DNA of 64,000 nucleotides from Janthinobacterium sp. B9-8. GTDB lineage: Bacteria > Pseudomonadota > Gammaproteobacteria > Burkholderiales > Chitinibacteraceae. Below are positions 56,324-64,000 of the stretch, one piece after another (position 1 is the stretch's first letter; each line of letters begins with the position of its first letter). Under the pieces are notes generated by a model. It saw only the letters and a list, made by a program, of their open reading frames with translations. It did no database searches and was not told the DNA's origin. The stretch covers positions 620,001 to 684,000 of the forward strand of contig NZ_CP014222.1 in NCBI RefSeq assembly GCF_000969645.2. The letters run 5' to 3'. Both the position numbers and the translations under genes were made by a program.

Positions 56324-58588
56324 CTACAGCCTTACACAATCCATAAAGTAGCGGGTTTCGCCGGTACTCTTGTCTGCTACCAAACCGTGAATATAGGTTT
56401 CAAAGCCGGGGAAGCGCTGGTTGAAATCTCGTGCAAACCTGAGGTAATCAACGATAGTCTTGTTGAATACTTCACCCGGGATCAAAAGTGGAATGCCTGG
56501 CGGGTATGGAGTCAGCATCACGGCTGTGATACGGCCTTCTAACTCGTCAATCGCCACACGGTCGATTTCGCGGTGCGCCATTTTAGCGAAAGCCTTGGCG
56601 GGCTTCATGGCCGGTTCCATATTTGATAAATACATATCGGTAGTCAGGCGCGCTACATCGTGGGAGCGATAAATGCCGTGGATTTGCTGGCAAAGCTCTT
56701 TAAGGCCAATGCGCTCGTATTGCGGATATTGGGCAATAAAGTCCGGCAGAATGCGCCAGAGCGGGGCGTTTTTATCGTAGTCGTCTTTAAACTGCTGCAA
56801 GGCGGCTACGAGGGTGTTCCAGCGGCCCTTGGTAATACCGATGGTAAACATGATAAAGAAAGAATAAAGACCGCACTTCTCGATCACCACGCCGTGCTCG
56901 GCTAGGTATTTGGTCACGATGCTGGCAGGGATGCCGGTTTCAGAGAACTTGCCGTCTAAATCCAAGCCCGGAGTCAGGATGGTGGCTTTGATCGGGTCAA
57001 GCATATTAAAGCCGTCGGCGATATCGCCAAAGCCGTGCCAGTTGTCGCCAGATTTAAGCATCCATGCATCGCGGTGATCCAGACCTTCATCGGTCAGATC
57101 ATCCGGGCCCCAAACCTGGAACCACCACTCATCGCCAAATTCTTCGTCCACTTTGCGCATGGCGCGGCGGAAATCCAAGGCTTCAACCAAGGACTCTTCA
57201 ACCAAGGCGGTACCACCCGGTGCTTCCATCATCGCCGCCGCCACATCGCAAGAGGCAATGATGGAGTATTGCGGGCTAGTGGAGGTATGCATTAAGTAAG
57301 CTTCGTTAAATAAATCACGATCTAGCTTACGGTTTTCCGGATCTTGAATCAGAATTTGCGAGGCTTGGCTTAAGCCTGCCAGCAGCTTATGTGTGGATTG
57401 GGTCGAGAACACCATTGATTCTTTGCAGCGCGGGCGATCTTCGCCAATGGCGTGGTAATCACCGTAAAACTCGTGGAAAGCAGCGTGTGGCAGCCAGGCT
57501 TCATCGAAGTGCAAGCTGTCGATTTCACCATCGAGCATGCCTTTGATTTCTTCGACGTTATACATAATGCCGTCGTAAGTAGACTGGGTAATGGTCAGAA
57601 TACGTGGCTTAAAGTTAGGGTCGGCCAGCAGTTTTTCACGTGCAAACGGATTATCCATCATCTTTTTACGGATGTTTGCGGGCTCAAATTCGCTTTTTGG
57701 AATCGGGCCGATAATGCCGTAATGATTGCGCGTTGGCATCAGGAACACTGGCACCGCGCCCATCATCATGATGGAGTGCAAAATCGATTTATGGCAGTTA
57801 CGATCCACCACCACCACGTCACCCGGCGCAACAGTCGAGTGCCAAACGATTTTGTTGGATGTTGATGTGCCGTTAGTTACAAAGAATAAGTGGTCGGCAT
57901 TGAAAATACGCGCCGCATTGCGCTCGGAAGCGGCAATCGGGCCGGTATGGTCTAGCAACTGGCCTAGTTCTTCTACCGCATTACACACGTCGGCCCGCAG
58001 CATGTTTTCGCCAAAGAATTGGTGAAACATTTGGCCAACTGGGGATTTCAGGAAAGCCACGCCACCCGAGTGCCCCGGGCAGTGCCAGCTATAAGAGCCA
58101 TCCTGGGCGTAATTGGTCAGCGCGCGGAAAAACGGCGGGGCCAAGGTATCCAGGTAGCTTTTTGCTTCGCGGATAATATGGCGGGCGACAAATTCGGGCG
58201 TGTCTTCGTGCATATGAATAAAACCGTGTAATTCGCGCAACACATCATTAGGAATGTGGCGCGAAGTGCGGGTCTCACCATAGATATAAATGGGGATGTC
58301 TGGATTGCGGCGGCGAATTTCGGCCACAAAGCTGCGTAAGCTCGTCAGCGCTTCGTGGGTTTCTTCGGGTGAGCCGCCACCAAATTCTTCATCGTCGATC
58401 GATAAAATAAAGCCGGAGGCACGGCTTTGCTGCTGCGCAAATGAGGTTAAATCGCCGTAGCTGGTATAACCAACTACGTCTCTGCCCTCGGCCTCAATGG
58501 CCGCCGCTAATTCACGAATACCGGAACCACTGGTGTTCTCGGTGCGGAAATCTTCATCGATGATGATGATAGGGAAGTAAAAACGCAT
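56324..58588 (-). CDS. Orn/Lys/Arg decarboxylase (inducible fold type)
   Basis: 754 residues from the ATG of MRFYFPIIIIDEDF, with AAGGA 7 bp upstream; the upstream ATG at 58624 lies in an inserted element. N-terminal flavodoxin-like wing (1-130), PLP domain with Lys in STQSTHKLLAGLSQASQ and DRNCHKSILHS, and a C-terminal domain with YPPGIPLLIPGE. PLP enzyme that removes CO2 from lysine, arginine or ornithine to give cadaverine, agmatine or putrescine. By eye it is closer to Pseudomonas LdcA (lysine) than to E. coli AdiA, but the substrate is not certain. No antiporter gene is adjacent. Confidence 0.93.
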   Translation of the reverse strand: MRFYFPIIIIDEDFRTENTSGSGIRELAAAIEAEGRDVVGYTSYGDLTSFAQQQSRASGFILSIDDEEFGGGSPEETHEALTSLRSFVAEIRRRNPDIPIYIYGETRTSRHIPNDVLRELHGFIHMHEDTPEFVARHIIREAKSYLDTLAPPFFRALTNYAQDGSYSWHCPGHSGGVAFLKSPVGQMFHQFFGENMLRADVCNAVEELGQLLDHTGPIAASERNAARIFNADHLFFVTNGTSTSNKIVWHSTVAPGDVVVVDRNCHKSILHSIMMMGAVPVFLMPTRNHYGIIGPIPKSEFEPANIRKKMMDNPFAREKLLADPNFKPRILTITQSTYDGIMYNVEEIKGMLDGEIDSLHFDEAWLPHAAFHEFYGDYHAIGEDRPRCKESMVFSTQSTHKLLAGLSQASQILIQDPENRKLDRDLFNEAYLMHTSTSPQYSIIASCDVAAAMMEAPGGTALVEESLVEALDFRRAMRKVDEEFGDEWWFQVWGPDDLTDEGLDHRDAWMLKSGDNWHGFGDIADGFNMLDPIKATILTPGLDLDGKFSETGIPASIVTKYLAEHGVVIEKCGLYSFFIMFTIGITKGRWNTLVAALQQFKDDYDKNAPLWRILPDFIAQYPQYERIGLKELCQQIHGIYRSHDVARLTTDMYLSNMEPAMKPAKAFAKMAHREIDRVAIDELEGRITAVMLTPYPPGIPLLIPGEVFNKTIVDYLRFARDFNQRFPGFETYIHGLVADKSTGETRYFMDCVRL

Positions 58589-58601
58589 GGCAAAATCCTT
58601 G

Positions 58602-58867
58602 GGCTCTGTTGACATTTGTTTCACCGTCGCGCCGGGCCGAGTTTTGGGGCAAGACTAGGCATAAGGAGAGCGGTTTAACTAGTTAAATAAGCGACTTATA
58701 ACGACGAATTGCCCCAAAACTCGACCCGTCCCTTTGGGTTTCGCCTTATTTGGGCCTGCTGCGTTGTTAAAAGCCACTAACTTAGCAGACTAAGTGTCGT
58801 GTCCTTTGCCTAGCATCAGGCCCAAATAAGGCGAAACGCGGTCGGCGAAACAAACGTCAACAGAGCC
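58602..58867. mobile_element. 266-bp MITE-like element with terminal inverted repeats
   Basis: Ends GGCTCTGTTGACATTTGTTTC (left) and GGCTCTGTTGACGTTTGTTTC (right, inverted) match at about 24 of 27 positions. Inside are two further perfect inverted repeats: 15 bp (58638-58652 with 58709-58723, CGAGTTTTGGGGCAA) and 21 bp (58738-58758 with 58817-58837). No coding capacity. No clear target-site duplication. Inserted right before the decarboxylase ribosome site. Confidence 0.6.
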
Positions 58868-58951
58868 TGAAAAACACCTGCTTGTACATAGGACGGCAAA
58901 GCCGGAAAGGCGCGTATATTAATCCCAAAATGTGTAGACATGTGGTGAAAA

Positions 58952-59236
58952 ATGAAAACAATTGCCATCTGTGTAAATCGACGCCTAAGTGGCCAGCCAT
59001 CTTGCGCCGCCCGAGGTAGCGAAGCACTGGCGCAGGCCCTTGAAATGGCGACAAAAATGCACGCTGATGTAAGGATAATTCGCCTACCTTGCATGGGCGC
59101 ATGTGAGGTGGGGCCGAACGTAAAAGTGGTCGGTGGCGATCTCTATCACGGGGTTGATTTAGCTATGCTAGCGCTGATTTTGGAGGAGGTTGGGGTGGGG
59201 GATTCTAATGTCAGGCGAGGAGAGCCCAAATCTTAA
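58952..59236 (+). CDS. Small thioredoxin-like [2Fe-2S] protein
   Basis: 94 residues. Four cysteines: C7 (AICVNRR), C18 (QPSCAARG), then C47 and C51 in LPCMGACEVGPNVKV, the spacing of thioredoxin-fold [2Fe-2S] ferredoxins of the short DUF1636-like kind. No signal peptide. Its TAA stop is inside the arm of repeat copy H (GAGCCCAAATCTTAA), so the last residues (GEPKS) are repeat-encoded. Single gene, function unknown. Confidence 0.75.
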   Translation: MKTIAICVNRRLSGQPSCAARGSEALAQALEMATKMHADVRIIRLPCMGACEVGPNVKVVGGDLYHGVDLAMLALILEEVGVGDSNVRRGEPKS

Positions 59237-59275
59237 AACACGGAGGCCACAGAGAGCACGGAGTTTCACGGAGGA
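59222..59275. repeat. 9-nt-period repeat, single arm (copy H)
   Basis: CCCAAATCTTAAAACACGGAG then 9-nt units GCCACAGAGAGCACGGAGTTTCACGGAG-type to GAAATT. I find no complementary arm within the following 300 bp, so this is a half element, of the same outer type as copies C, D and G. Confidence 0.7.
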
Positions 59276-59349
59276 AATTATTTAGAACTAAGTTATTTAT
59301 TGGGTTTTGAGTTGTCTCAACCTCAGTAAAATCGATTCATATCGCGATG

Positions 59350-59570
59350 CCTAGCACGGGGCTTAAATCTCCCCTTGAAACACGCAAGCTCCGAACAAGC
59401 GGGGCGGGGGATCGCTTGGGGAGGAGGATCCAGCCAATCCCGCCCGCTGCCGACTGTCCACAGAGTAGGGGCCTTCGTGTTTTGAGTTTGTGGTTTGGCT
59501 TCGTTTCTTGGCCACACAAGAAAGGAAGGTTCAGCGGACGCCCGCACCTAAATCAACGTGCCGAAGGTAC
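59350..59570. repeat. Long dispersed repeat, copy 2 (R1b)
   Basis: Counterpart of 10704-10985, sharing CTTGAA-CACG, GGCTTCGTTTCTTGGCCACA, CAAGAAAGGAAGGT and CCCGCACCTAAATCAA-GTGCCGAAGG-ACTAAAA in the same order and spacing. The middle part differs. The 59237-59575 gap holds only this and copy H. Confidence 0.75.
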
Positions 59571-59575
59571 TAAAA

Positions 59576-60280
59576 CTAACATCCTCCTATCCTTTTCCAT
59601 TGGCCTGCCGCCATATCCGGTGTGATATCGCTACCGGGGCAGCCGCCCTCTAGCGTGCATTGGTACAGGCTATTGCCAAACTTTGCCCATGCCCCCCAGA
59701 GCAAATCTTTTTTTGCCACCCACGCATAGGCGCAAGCGTCGCTGGGTGGGCTGGGCAAATCGCCAAGGGACGACCAGTTAATCTGGCTGCTGAGGGTGAT
59801 GTATTGCGTTTCACCGTAGCTGTCTTGCCAGTCTAGGACAACTTGTACACTGCGTTCTACTTGGTAGAGTTTTTGTGGATTGGGCAAGGTGGCTGCGGTG
59901 GGCGGGTTTTTGGCGATGGGTGGGCAGCCAAAATCGGGCGCGATGGGGGTAGGCAGGCTGATGTCTTTGATGAGGGTAATGCGGCGGTAGCTGGCTGTTT
60001 GTCTCTGGATGTTTTCTAGTTCGGCATTTTCTGAGCCCTTGCTGCTATTCACGCTTATTCCACCGGATACAGAACTGCTGCGCGGGCATAAATTATTTTG
60101 TCGTAGTTTTTCCAGCTTGTCCTGCGCCAAAAATAGCGCCTCATTGCGGTTTTGAGCGATGCTATTGTTTTTTAATGCATTGCTTTGTAAGGCGTTCAGG
60201 GCAAGAGCGGCCACGCCGATAATTAATACGGTGATGAGTACTTCTACCATAGAGAAGCCGTTTTGCTTGGGGCTTAGCAT
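59576..60280 (-). CDS. pilV: Type IV minor pilin, PilV-like
   Basis: 234 residues. Prepilin leader QNG then FSMVEVLITVLIIGVAALALNALQ, with Glu at +5 and a long hydrophobic helix; the PilV-type follow-up QSNALKNNSIAQNRNEALFLAQDKLEKLRQ fits. The mature part has six or more Cys. It overlaps the PilX-like gene by 7 bp. It is the last gene of a four-gene minor pilin operon. Confidence 0.85.
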   Translation of the reverse strand: MLSPKQNGFSMVEVLITVLIIGVAALALNALQSNALKNNSIAQNRNEALFLAQDKLEKLRQNNLCPRSSSVSGGISVNSSKGSENAELENIQRQTASYRRITLIKDISLPTPIAPDFGCPPIAKNPPTAATLPNPQKLYQVERSVQVVLDWQDSYGETQYITLSSQINWSSLGDLPSPPSDACAYAWVAKKDLLWGAWAKFGNSLYQCTLEGGCPGSDITPDMAAGQWKRIGGC

Positions 60281-61614
60281 TTGCCATCCTTACAAAAATC
60301 ATGCCAGCTGCCCAGCTTATTGCCGCTAAGATTGCCGCCTGCGTTGGCTCCGATAAACATCCTTTCATCATAAGCAATATTGATCGAGCCTTCCGAGCCA
60401 GAGCCGGGGCGGTGCGCACAAGCGCCATATATGCAGTCGCCCGGTGTTTTATCAAACACAGCACCCGTTACGCCTTCAAGATCGCCATTCACGGCCATTG
60501 CACCCAAGACTTGAATAATGCCGTTAAAGTGGTTGGTAAAGAGCATGCCGCTAATGGTGGTGCTGTTAGATACCATATTGCCGCCTGCGCCACCGGCGAT
60601 AAGCGCTGTGCTACCAAAGCCGCCCACTACCACAATAGCGGGGGAAAGACTGGGGTAGCTGCTGCCGATAATGCAGTCTTTAGGTGGAGTGAAATCGCCA
60701 TTAATCCAGATTAGGCCAGTGGCGGCGGGGCAGCTGCTTACAGTATTACTGCCATTTGCTGGATTGATTTGTGTGGCCTGTTTTTTAAAATCGCTTGGAC
60801 TCATGCCAAAGACGGCGGCAAAAAGTTGGGCATTGGATAAATTAGCCAATGGGGTGTTATTGCTGCTATCCGGGGTGAGCGGCGCGCCCCAATAGGTAAA
60901 ATCACCGCCCGTTGATACATTGCATAGCGGTTTGGGTTGGCCAGAATGAGGGTCGAGCGACATACTGCCGCTCATATCCACATGGCCCTTGATGGTGAGG
61001 GCAATTTTTTTAGGATTAAATTCGGCTTTGCGTGGAATATCAAAGCCACGCCTAACCACTGCGGCTGTTTGATCGCTGCCGGTGTTGGCGCAAAAAGGCG
61101 CTTGCTCGCGGCTTTCATCGGCGCACCCCTCACTGCTTACCATGCCGGTTTTTAAATCAACACTGCTGCGCCATGCGGTATTGTCTGCATTGATTTCCTG
61201 AGTGCCTATTTTTTGAAAGAGGCTGCTGGTTTTTTTTGAAATAATATAATTATTTTTTTTGAATTGCTCAGAGTAATCATAGGAATCACTATTCACCGCT
61301 ACACTATCCCAGCCACAGTTATTTGTGCCGGGTGCAGGTGGGATTGATGATTTTATTTTCTTTAAAATAATACCGTCGTGATTGGCATTTAAATTAATAG
61401 CTTCAATATCCCGGCGCATTTGCAATAAGGTCGCTTGTGCTCCCGCTTCTGCCGCTTCAAAAGCCTGTACTTGCTGGTAATGATTGACTGATGTTTTTTG
61501 AAAAACATAGCTGTTTTTATTGGTAGATAAAACAAAAACCGTGGCAATTAAAGTGAGTACCAGGGTCACTGTGAGTGCGGCAACGCCTTTTTGATGAAAT
61601 AGGGTGTTCATCAT
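60274..61614 (-). CDS. pilX: PilX-type minor pilin, unusually long
   Basis: 446 residues. N-terminus HQKG then VAALTVTLVLTLIATVFVLSTN, a PilX_N helix lacking Glu+5 as is common in this subgroup, and the conserved QQVQAFEAAEAGAQATLLQM. Ordinary PilX proteins have about 150-200 residues; here about 280 more follow with many Gly, Ser and paired Cys, and the repeat-like string IKGHVDMSGSMSLDPHSGQ / IVVVGGFGSTALIAGGAGG / LGAMAVNGDLEG, suggesting a beta-rich passenger domain. Confidence 0.8.
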   Translation of the reverse strand: MMNTLFHQKGVAALTVTLVLTLIATVFVLSTNKNSYVFQKTSVNHYQQVQAFEAAEAGAQATLLQMRRDIEAINLNANHDGIILKKIKSSIPPAPGTNNCGWDSVAVNSDSYDYSEQFKKNNYIISKKTSSLFQKIGTQEINADNTAWRSSVDLKTGMVSSEGCADESREQAPFCANTGSDQTAAVVRRGFDIPRKAEFNPKKIALTIKGHVDMSGSMSLDPHSGQPKPLCNVSTGGDFTYWGAPLTPDSSNNTPLANLSNAQLFAAVFGMSPSDFKKQATQINPANGSNTVSSCPAATGLIWINGDFTPPKDCIIGSSYPSLSPAIVVVGGFGSTALIAGGAGGNMVSNSTTISGMLFTNHFNGIIQVLGAMAVNGDLEGVTGAVFDKTPGDCIYGACAHRPGSGSEGSINIAYDERMFIGANAGGNLSGNKLGSWHDFCKDGKC

Positions 61615-61619
61615 TATGC

Positions 61620-62240
61620 TTATTCTTGTAAGAAAGGGCGGTTACGTAATTGCACATTCTGATTTAAATGCACTTTGAATTTTCCTGCATTATCCGTGGC
61701 TTCTAAATAAATATCTAAATTACTGATTACTTCTTTAGTCTCGCTGCCTTGTTTTTCGAATGTGCTGTGAGGTGTAATTTTGAATTGTGTAATCAGTATA
61801 TTTCGATCACTATTTAATGCCTGCCACTCTCCGTTGTTACAGCTGCTGGCGTCACTGGATGTCAGCATTTTAACCAAGCCTTTGCCATCTTTGGCTTGGC
61901 TGAACTGGAAGCCATGGGTGTCTTGCTTAGGGAAATCTGGATTATGGTAATTAAATAAAATACAACTCTGGCTCGCCGTATTATTGAGCCATATTTTACG
62001 CATATTGGGTATTTCATTCGAATCAGGGTGATAGCCTGCACGGCGAAGATCACGGCTAATTAAAGACAGCATGGCTTGTGCATCCTGCTGCAAAATAATG
62101 TTGCGCTGGGTATCGGTGCTGGTAAATAAATTAGTTAGCGATAAGCTCGATATTCCCACCAGCAGCAGCAGCCCCATTGCGGTAGCAAGCATCATTTCAA
62201 TTAAAGATAAGCCACGTTGTGAATAAAACTTCAAACGCAT
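61620..62240 (-). CDS. pilW: PilW-type minor pilin
   Basis: 206 residues. Leader SQRG then LSLIEMMLATAMGLLLLVGIS, Glu+5 present, followed by the PilW hallmark DAQAMLSLISRDLRRAGYHP. It overlaps the FimT-like gene by 10 bp and precedes the PilX-like gene by 5 bp, so it is co-translated with them. Confidence 0.87.
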   Translation of the reverse strand: MRLKFYSQRGLSLIEMMLATAMGLLLLVGISSLSLTNLFTSTDTQRNIILQQDAQAMLSLISRDLRRAGYHPDSNEIPNMRKIWLNNTASQSCILFNYHNPDFPKQDTHGFQFSQAKDGKGLVKMLTSSDASSCNNGEWQALNSDRNILITQFKITPHSTFEKQGSETKEVISNLDIYLEATDNAGKFKVHLNQNVQLRNRPFLQE

Positions 62241-62755
62241 TCTGCATACCCTCCGAAGGAGATACTACCCTGGGGCCGGCATAGTGTGGATAAGCCTGTG
62301 GCCGTAATTTGTAATTGCAGCTGGTATTGGCCAGATTGAAAGTTAATAAATTGCTGCTGGGTAAAATTAGGCAGGCCATTGAAATTATGGAATTTATTTT
62401 CTTTTAAGGCATCGCTCAAAGAGTGCAATTCAATGCCCTTATGCTCTTCTGATGTCTGCTGGCGTAGCAAAGTGCTACCTTCGCTACAGGGCGTGATGGT
62501 GCAAATTTGTAATGACCAATTCTGATTGTTTTGGCGCTTTGCCACATAAAAAACAGCGGGGCTGCGTGCACCACCAAATTTAACCGCGGTACTGCGGGCA
62601 AATAACCAATCATTTTGCGCTTCTAAAACGGCGCTTTGCAAACGATAGCGCTGCAACATCCCTGTAAAGCCGGGGATGGCAATGCTGAGCACAATACCCA
62701 GCACAATCAGGGTGACCATCAGTTCAATTAAATTAAAAGCATATTGTTTACGCAT
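62231..62755 (-). CDS. FimT/GspH-like pseudopilin
   Basis: 174 residues. Leader MRKQYA then FNLIELMVTLIVLGIVLSIA, Glu+5 present, then the FimT/GspH pattern GFTGMLQRYRLQSAVLEAQNDWLFARSTAVKFGG. The -1 residue is Ala, not the near-invariant Gly, so cleavage by PilD may be slower or the start may need review. First gene of the minor pilin operon. The 62756-62973 gap has only a hairpin. Confidence 0.82.
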   Translation of the reverse strand: MRKQYAFNLIELMVTLIVLGIVLSIAIPGFTGMLQRYRLQSAVLEAQNDWLFARSTAVKFGGARSPAVFYVAKRQNNQNWSLQICTITPCSEGSTLLRQQTSEEHKGIELHSLSDALKENKFHNFNGLPNFTQQQFINFQSGQYQLQLQITATGLSTLCRPQGSISFGGYAECV

Positions 62756-62942
62756 GAATGAGTTTTTTTGTGCGGCTGTTGTAGAGGTATAGCATTGGGT
62801 AGTCAGTTAAAGGCGTTTATTGCCATGAGGGGGCTTGTGGCAGGCGGGTGGAATTTAATTAAGGGAGCAGATTTTACTCTTAAAGGAGCAAAAACGTTGT
62901 TGGATCAGATCAAAGGTTTTGCTTGGTCATCAATGTAAATTA

Positions 62943-62967
62943 GCCCCACAAATCAGATTTGTGGGGC
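62943..62967 (-). terminator. Hairpin after the secreted-protein gene
   Basis: GCCCCACAAAT-CAG-ATTTGTGGGGC, an 11-bp perfect stem a few bases after the stop of the upstream gene on the minus strand. The T-run is poor (TAATTTAC), so a terminator is probable, not sure. Confidence 0.6.
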
Positions 62968-62973
62968 AGGGAC

Positions 62974-64000
62974 TTATAAATATCTAACCCAGCGGACCAC
63001 CGTGAGGGCTGCGTTGCCCGTACCGCCTCCACCCGGAGTGGATAGGGTTTGATCTGCTTTAAAACTGGCAGGCAAATTAGTTAGAATAATATTTGTACTA
63101 TTTTGAATGGTGTTGCTGGTTTTGGAGCCTAAAGCCAAGGCTGTAATATAGCCGTGAATTTTGGTATCGCCCGTATTGCCGTATAAATTCCCGGCCCAAA
63201 CACTGCCGTAAATATCAGAGCTATTGGCAAAGCTAATATCGCCGCCCTGGTAGGTATTATTTAATGTGCTGCCAGCCATCGTGGCAAAATTGCCAATGCC
63301 ACCATCGATATCACTATTCCACTCTGTAGCAGAAGCACAAAACTGTGATGGAATTAATCCATAGCTTGTTTGATTGCAATAGCCCAGTGGTGAATAAATA
63401 GTCGAGCCAGATTTTCCTGAATAGCCTGCATAGTTAGGCGCATAAATGGTGGCTGATGCTGTGGTTTTAAGATCTAAAGTGGCGATAAAGCTGTTGTAAT
63501 AAGTACCATTTTGTACTGCTAAATGGCCTTCAAACCAGGCAACTCCTGGTGCAATTCCTTTGCCATTGATGGTCCACAGTTTTTTTGCGCCATCATATGA
63601 AAAACAAGAATTAGAGCTTGAAAAGCCCTCACAAATTGTTTTACTTGAAGCCACGGCTGGGCTTGTGCATTGCGGTGCAGATACCGCGCCTGATACCGCC
63701 GTACAAAGATAGTCTTTTTTGTTATTGGCATAAGAGCCAATAAAGTAATCGCCTTCGGCTACGCCCGTTATTCGTTTGACCTTCACTTTCATGCGGCCAT
63801 CGCTATCGGTATAAAAAGCGTAATTAGCCAGCTCTTTATAGGCATAGGCATCAAAGCTATCGTCGGGGGTGAGCGTAACGACGGGAACATTAACGATCAA
63901 ATCGGGCACAACGCTGATCATGCGGGTATTAAACCAATCGCCGGGTTTGCTTACACCTAGCTTTACTTTATCAAATTTGGGCTTGCCCGTTGCACCTGTA
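62974..64000 (-). CDS. Unrecognised secreted-type protein, partial at 5' end
   Basis: The frame is open to the right edge (342 codons), so the N-terminus is not seen; the first ATG inside (63921) is not necessarily the start. Gly/Ser/Thr/Asn-rich with pairs of Cys, e.g. KTICEGFSSSNSCFSY and GYCNQTSYGLIPSQFCAS, and beta-rich repeats such as YQGGDISFANSSDIYGSVWA followed by KIHGYITALALGSKTSNTIQ. Style is like the PilX-type C-terminus at 60274-61614. Its place just upstream of the minor pilin operon on the same strand suggests a pilus-related surface protein. No family named. Confidence 0.6.
   Translation of the reverse strand, partial: TGATGKPKFDKVKLGVSKPGDWFNTRMISVVPDLIVNVPVVTLTPDDSFDAYAYKELANYAFYTDSDGRMKVKVKRITGVAEGDYFIGSYANNKKDYLCTAVSGAVSAPQCTSPAVASSKTICEGFSSSNSCFSYDGAKKLWTINGKGIAPGVAWFEGHLAVQNGTYYNSFIATLDLKTTASATIYAPNYAGYSGKSGSTIYSPLGYCNQTSYGLIPSQFCASATEWNSDIDGGIGNFATMAGSTLNNTYQGGDISFANSSDIYGSVWAGNLYGNTGDTKIHGYITALALGSKTSNTIQNSTNIILTNLPASFKADQTLSTPGGGGTGNAALTVVRWVRYL

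Noticed and set aside
58589..58624. Longer decarboxylase start (MKQMSTEPKDFA)
   Set aside because: These codons are inside the inserted element's terminal repeat; the ATG at 58588 has AAGGA at proper spacing and gives the usual family length.
58602..58867. Remnant of an IS6/IS26-type insertion sequence
   Set aside because: The ends begin GGCTCTGTTG, superficially like IS26 ends, but then differ, and no transposase fragment or 8-bp target duplication is visible.
1..64000. tRNA, rRNA or prophage
   Set aside because: No T-loop/CCA-type tRNA pattern, rRNA sequence, integrase or phage structural gene was recognised by eye; a tRNAscan and phage search would settle this.

Overview
The window looks like chromosomal DNA of a betaproteobacterium of the Neisseriales (Chromobacteriaceae-like; Iodobacter or a close relative is my best guess). 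This rests on moderate GC, a hut operon of the hutIGUH/hutC type, Neisseriales-like housekeeping proteins, PilX/PilW/FimT minor pilins and dense small dispersed repeats. The species is inference. I saw no rRNA, tRNA, CRISPR array, prophage or complete insertion sequence.

Layout. 1-4.4 kb: a CHASE2 nucleotide cyclase and an HD-domain protein (minus), divergent from a FecR-domain protein and an OmpA-like lipoprotein. 4.5-12 kb: the histidine utilisation operon hutI-hutG-hutU-hutH with its repressor gene hutC; degradation runs histidine, urocanate, imidazolone propionate, formiminoglutamate, glutamate. 12-25 kb: a truncated chemoreceptor, mscL, rlmM, a sensor kinase, a CbiM-like permease, a small hydrolase, a thioredoxin-like ferredoxin, a conserved unknown, a LysR/PACE efflux pair, a cupin, a glycine-rich outer-membrane-type protein and metG. 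25-33 kb: a 1515-residue hybrid kinase, a Nudix hydrolase, two exported small proteins and an orphan sugar-type binding protein.

33.8-40.3 kb is the most interesting part: an AT-rich six-gene plus-strand cluster with an amino-acid-hydroxylase-type 2-oxoglutarate dioxygenase, an MFS transporter, two different D-2-hydroxyacid dehydrogenases and two different ATP-grasp ligases. It is preceded by about 820 bp of very AT-rich non-coding DNA and closed by a terminator. I read it as an undescribed pathway that modifies an amino or hydroxy acid, ligates it into a small peptide-like product and exports it. No carrier protein, adenylation or ketosynthase domain is visible.

40.5-45.6 kb: the glycine cleavage operon gcvT-gcvH-gcvP behind a tandem glycine riboswitch and a good sigma-70 promoter. 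45.7-59.2 kb: a BCCT transporter, a SulP transporter, a MASE1-like/GGDEF diguanylate cyclase, clpB, an MscS channel with a cyclic-nucleotide domain, a large Orn/Lys/Arg decarboxylase, a 266-bp element with terminal inverted repeats, and a second small ferredoxin. 59.6-64 kb: a minor pilin operon (fimT, pilW, pilX, pilV order) and the 3' part of an unrecognised secreted protein running off the window.

Four kinds of dispersed repeat are overlaid on this. The most striking is an inverted-repeat element whose arms have a 9-nt period (NNCACAGAG type). One copy occupies each of the five internal gaps of the hut and gcv operons, and some copies supply the stop codon of the adjoining gene.
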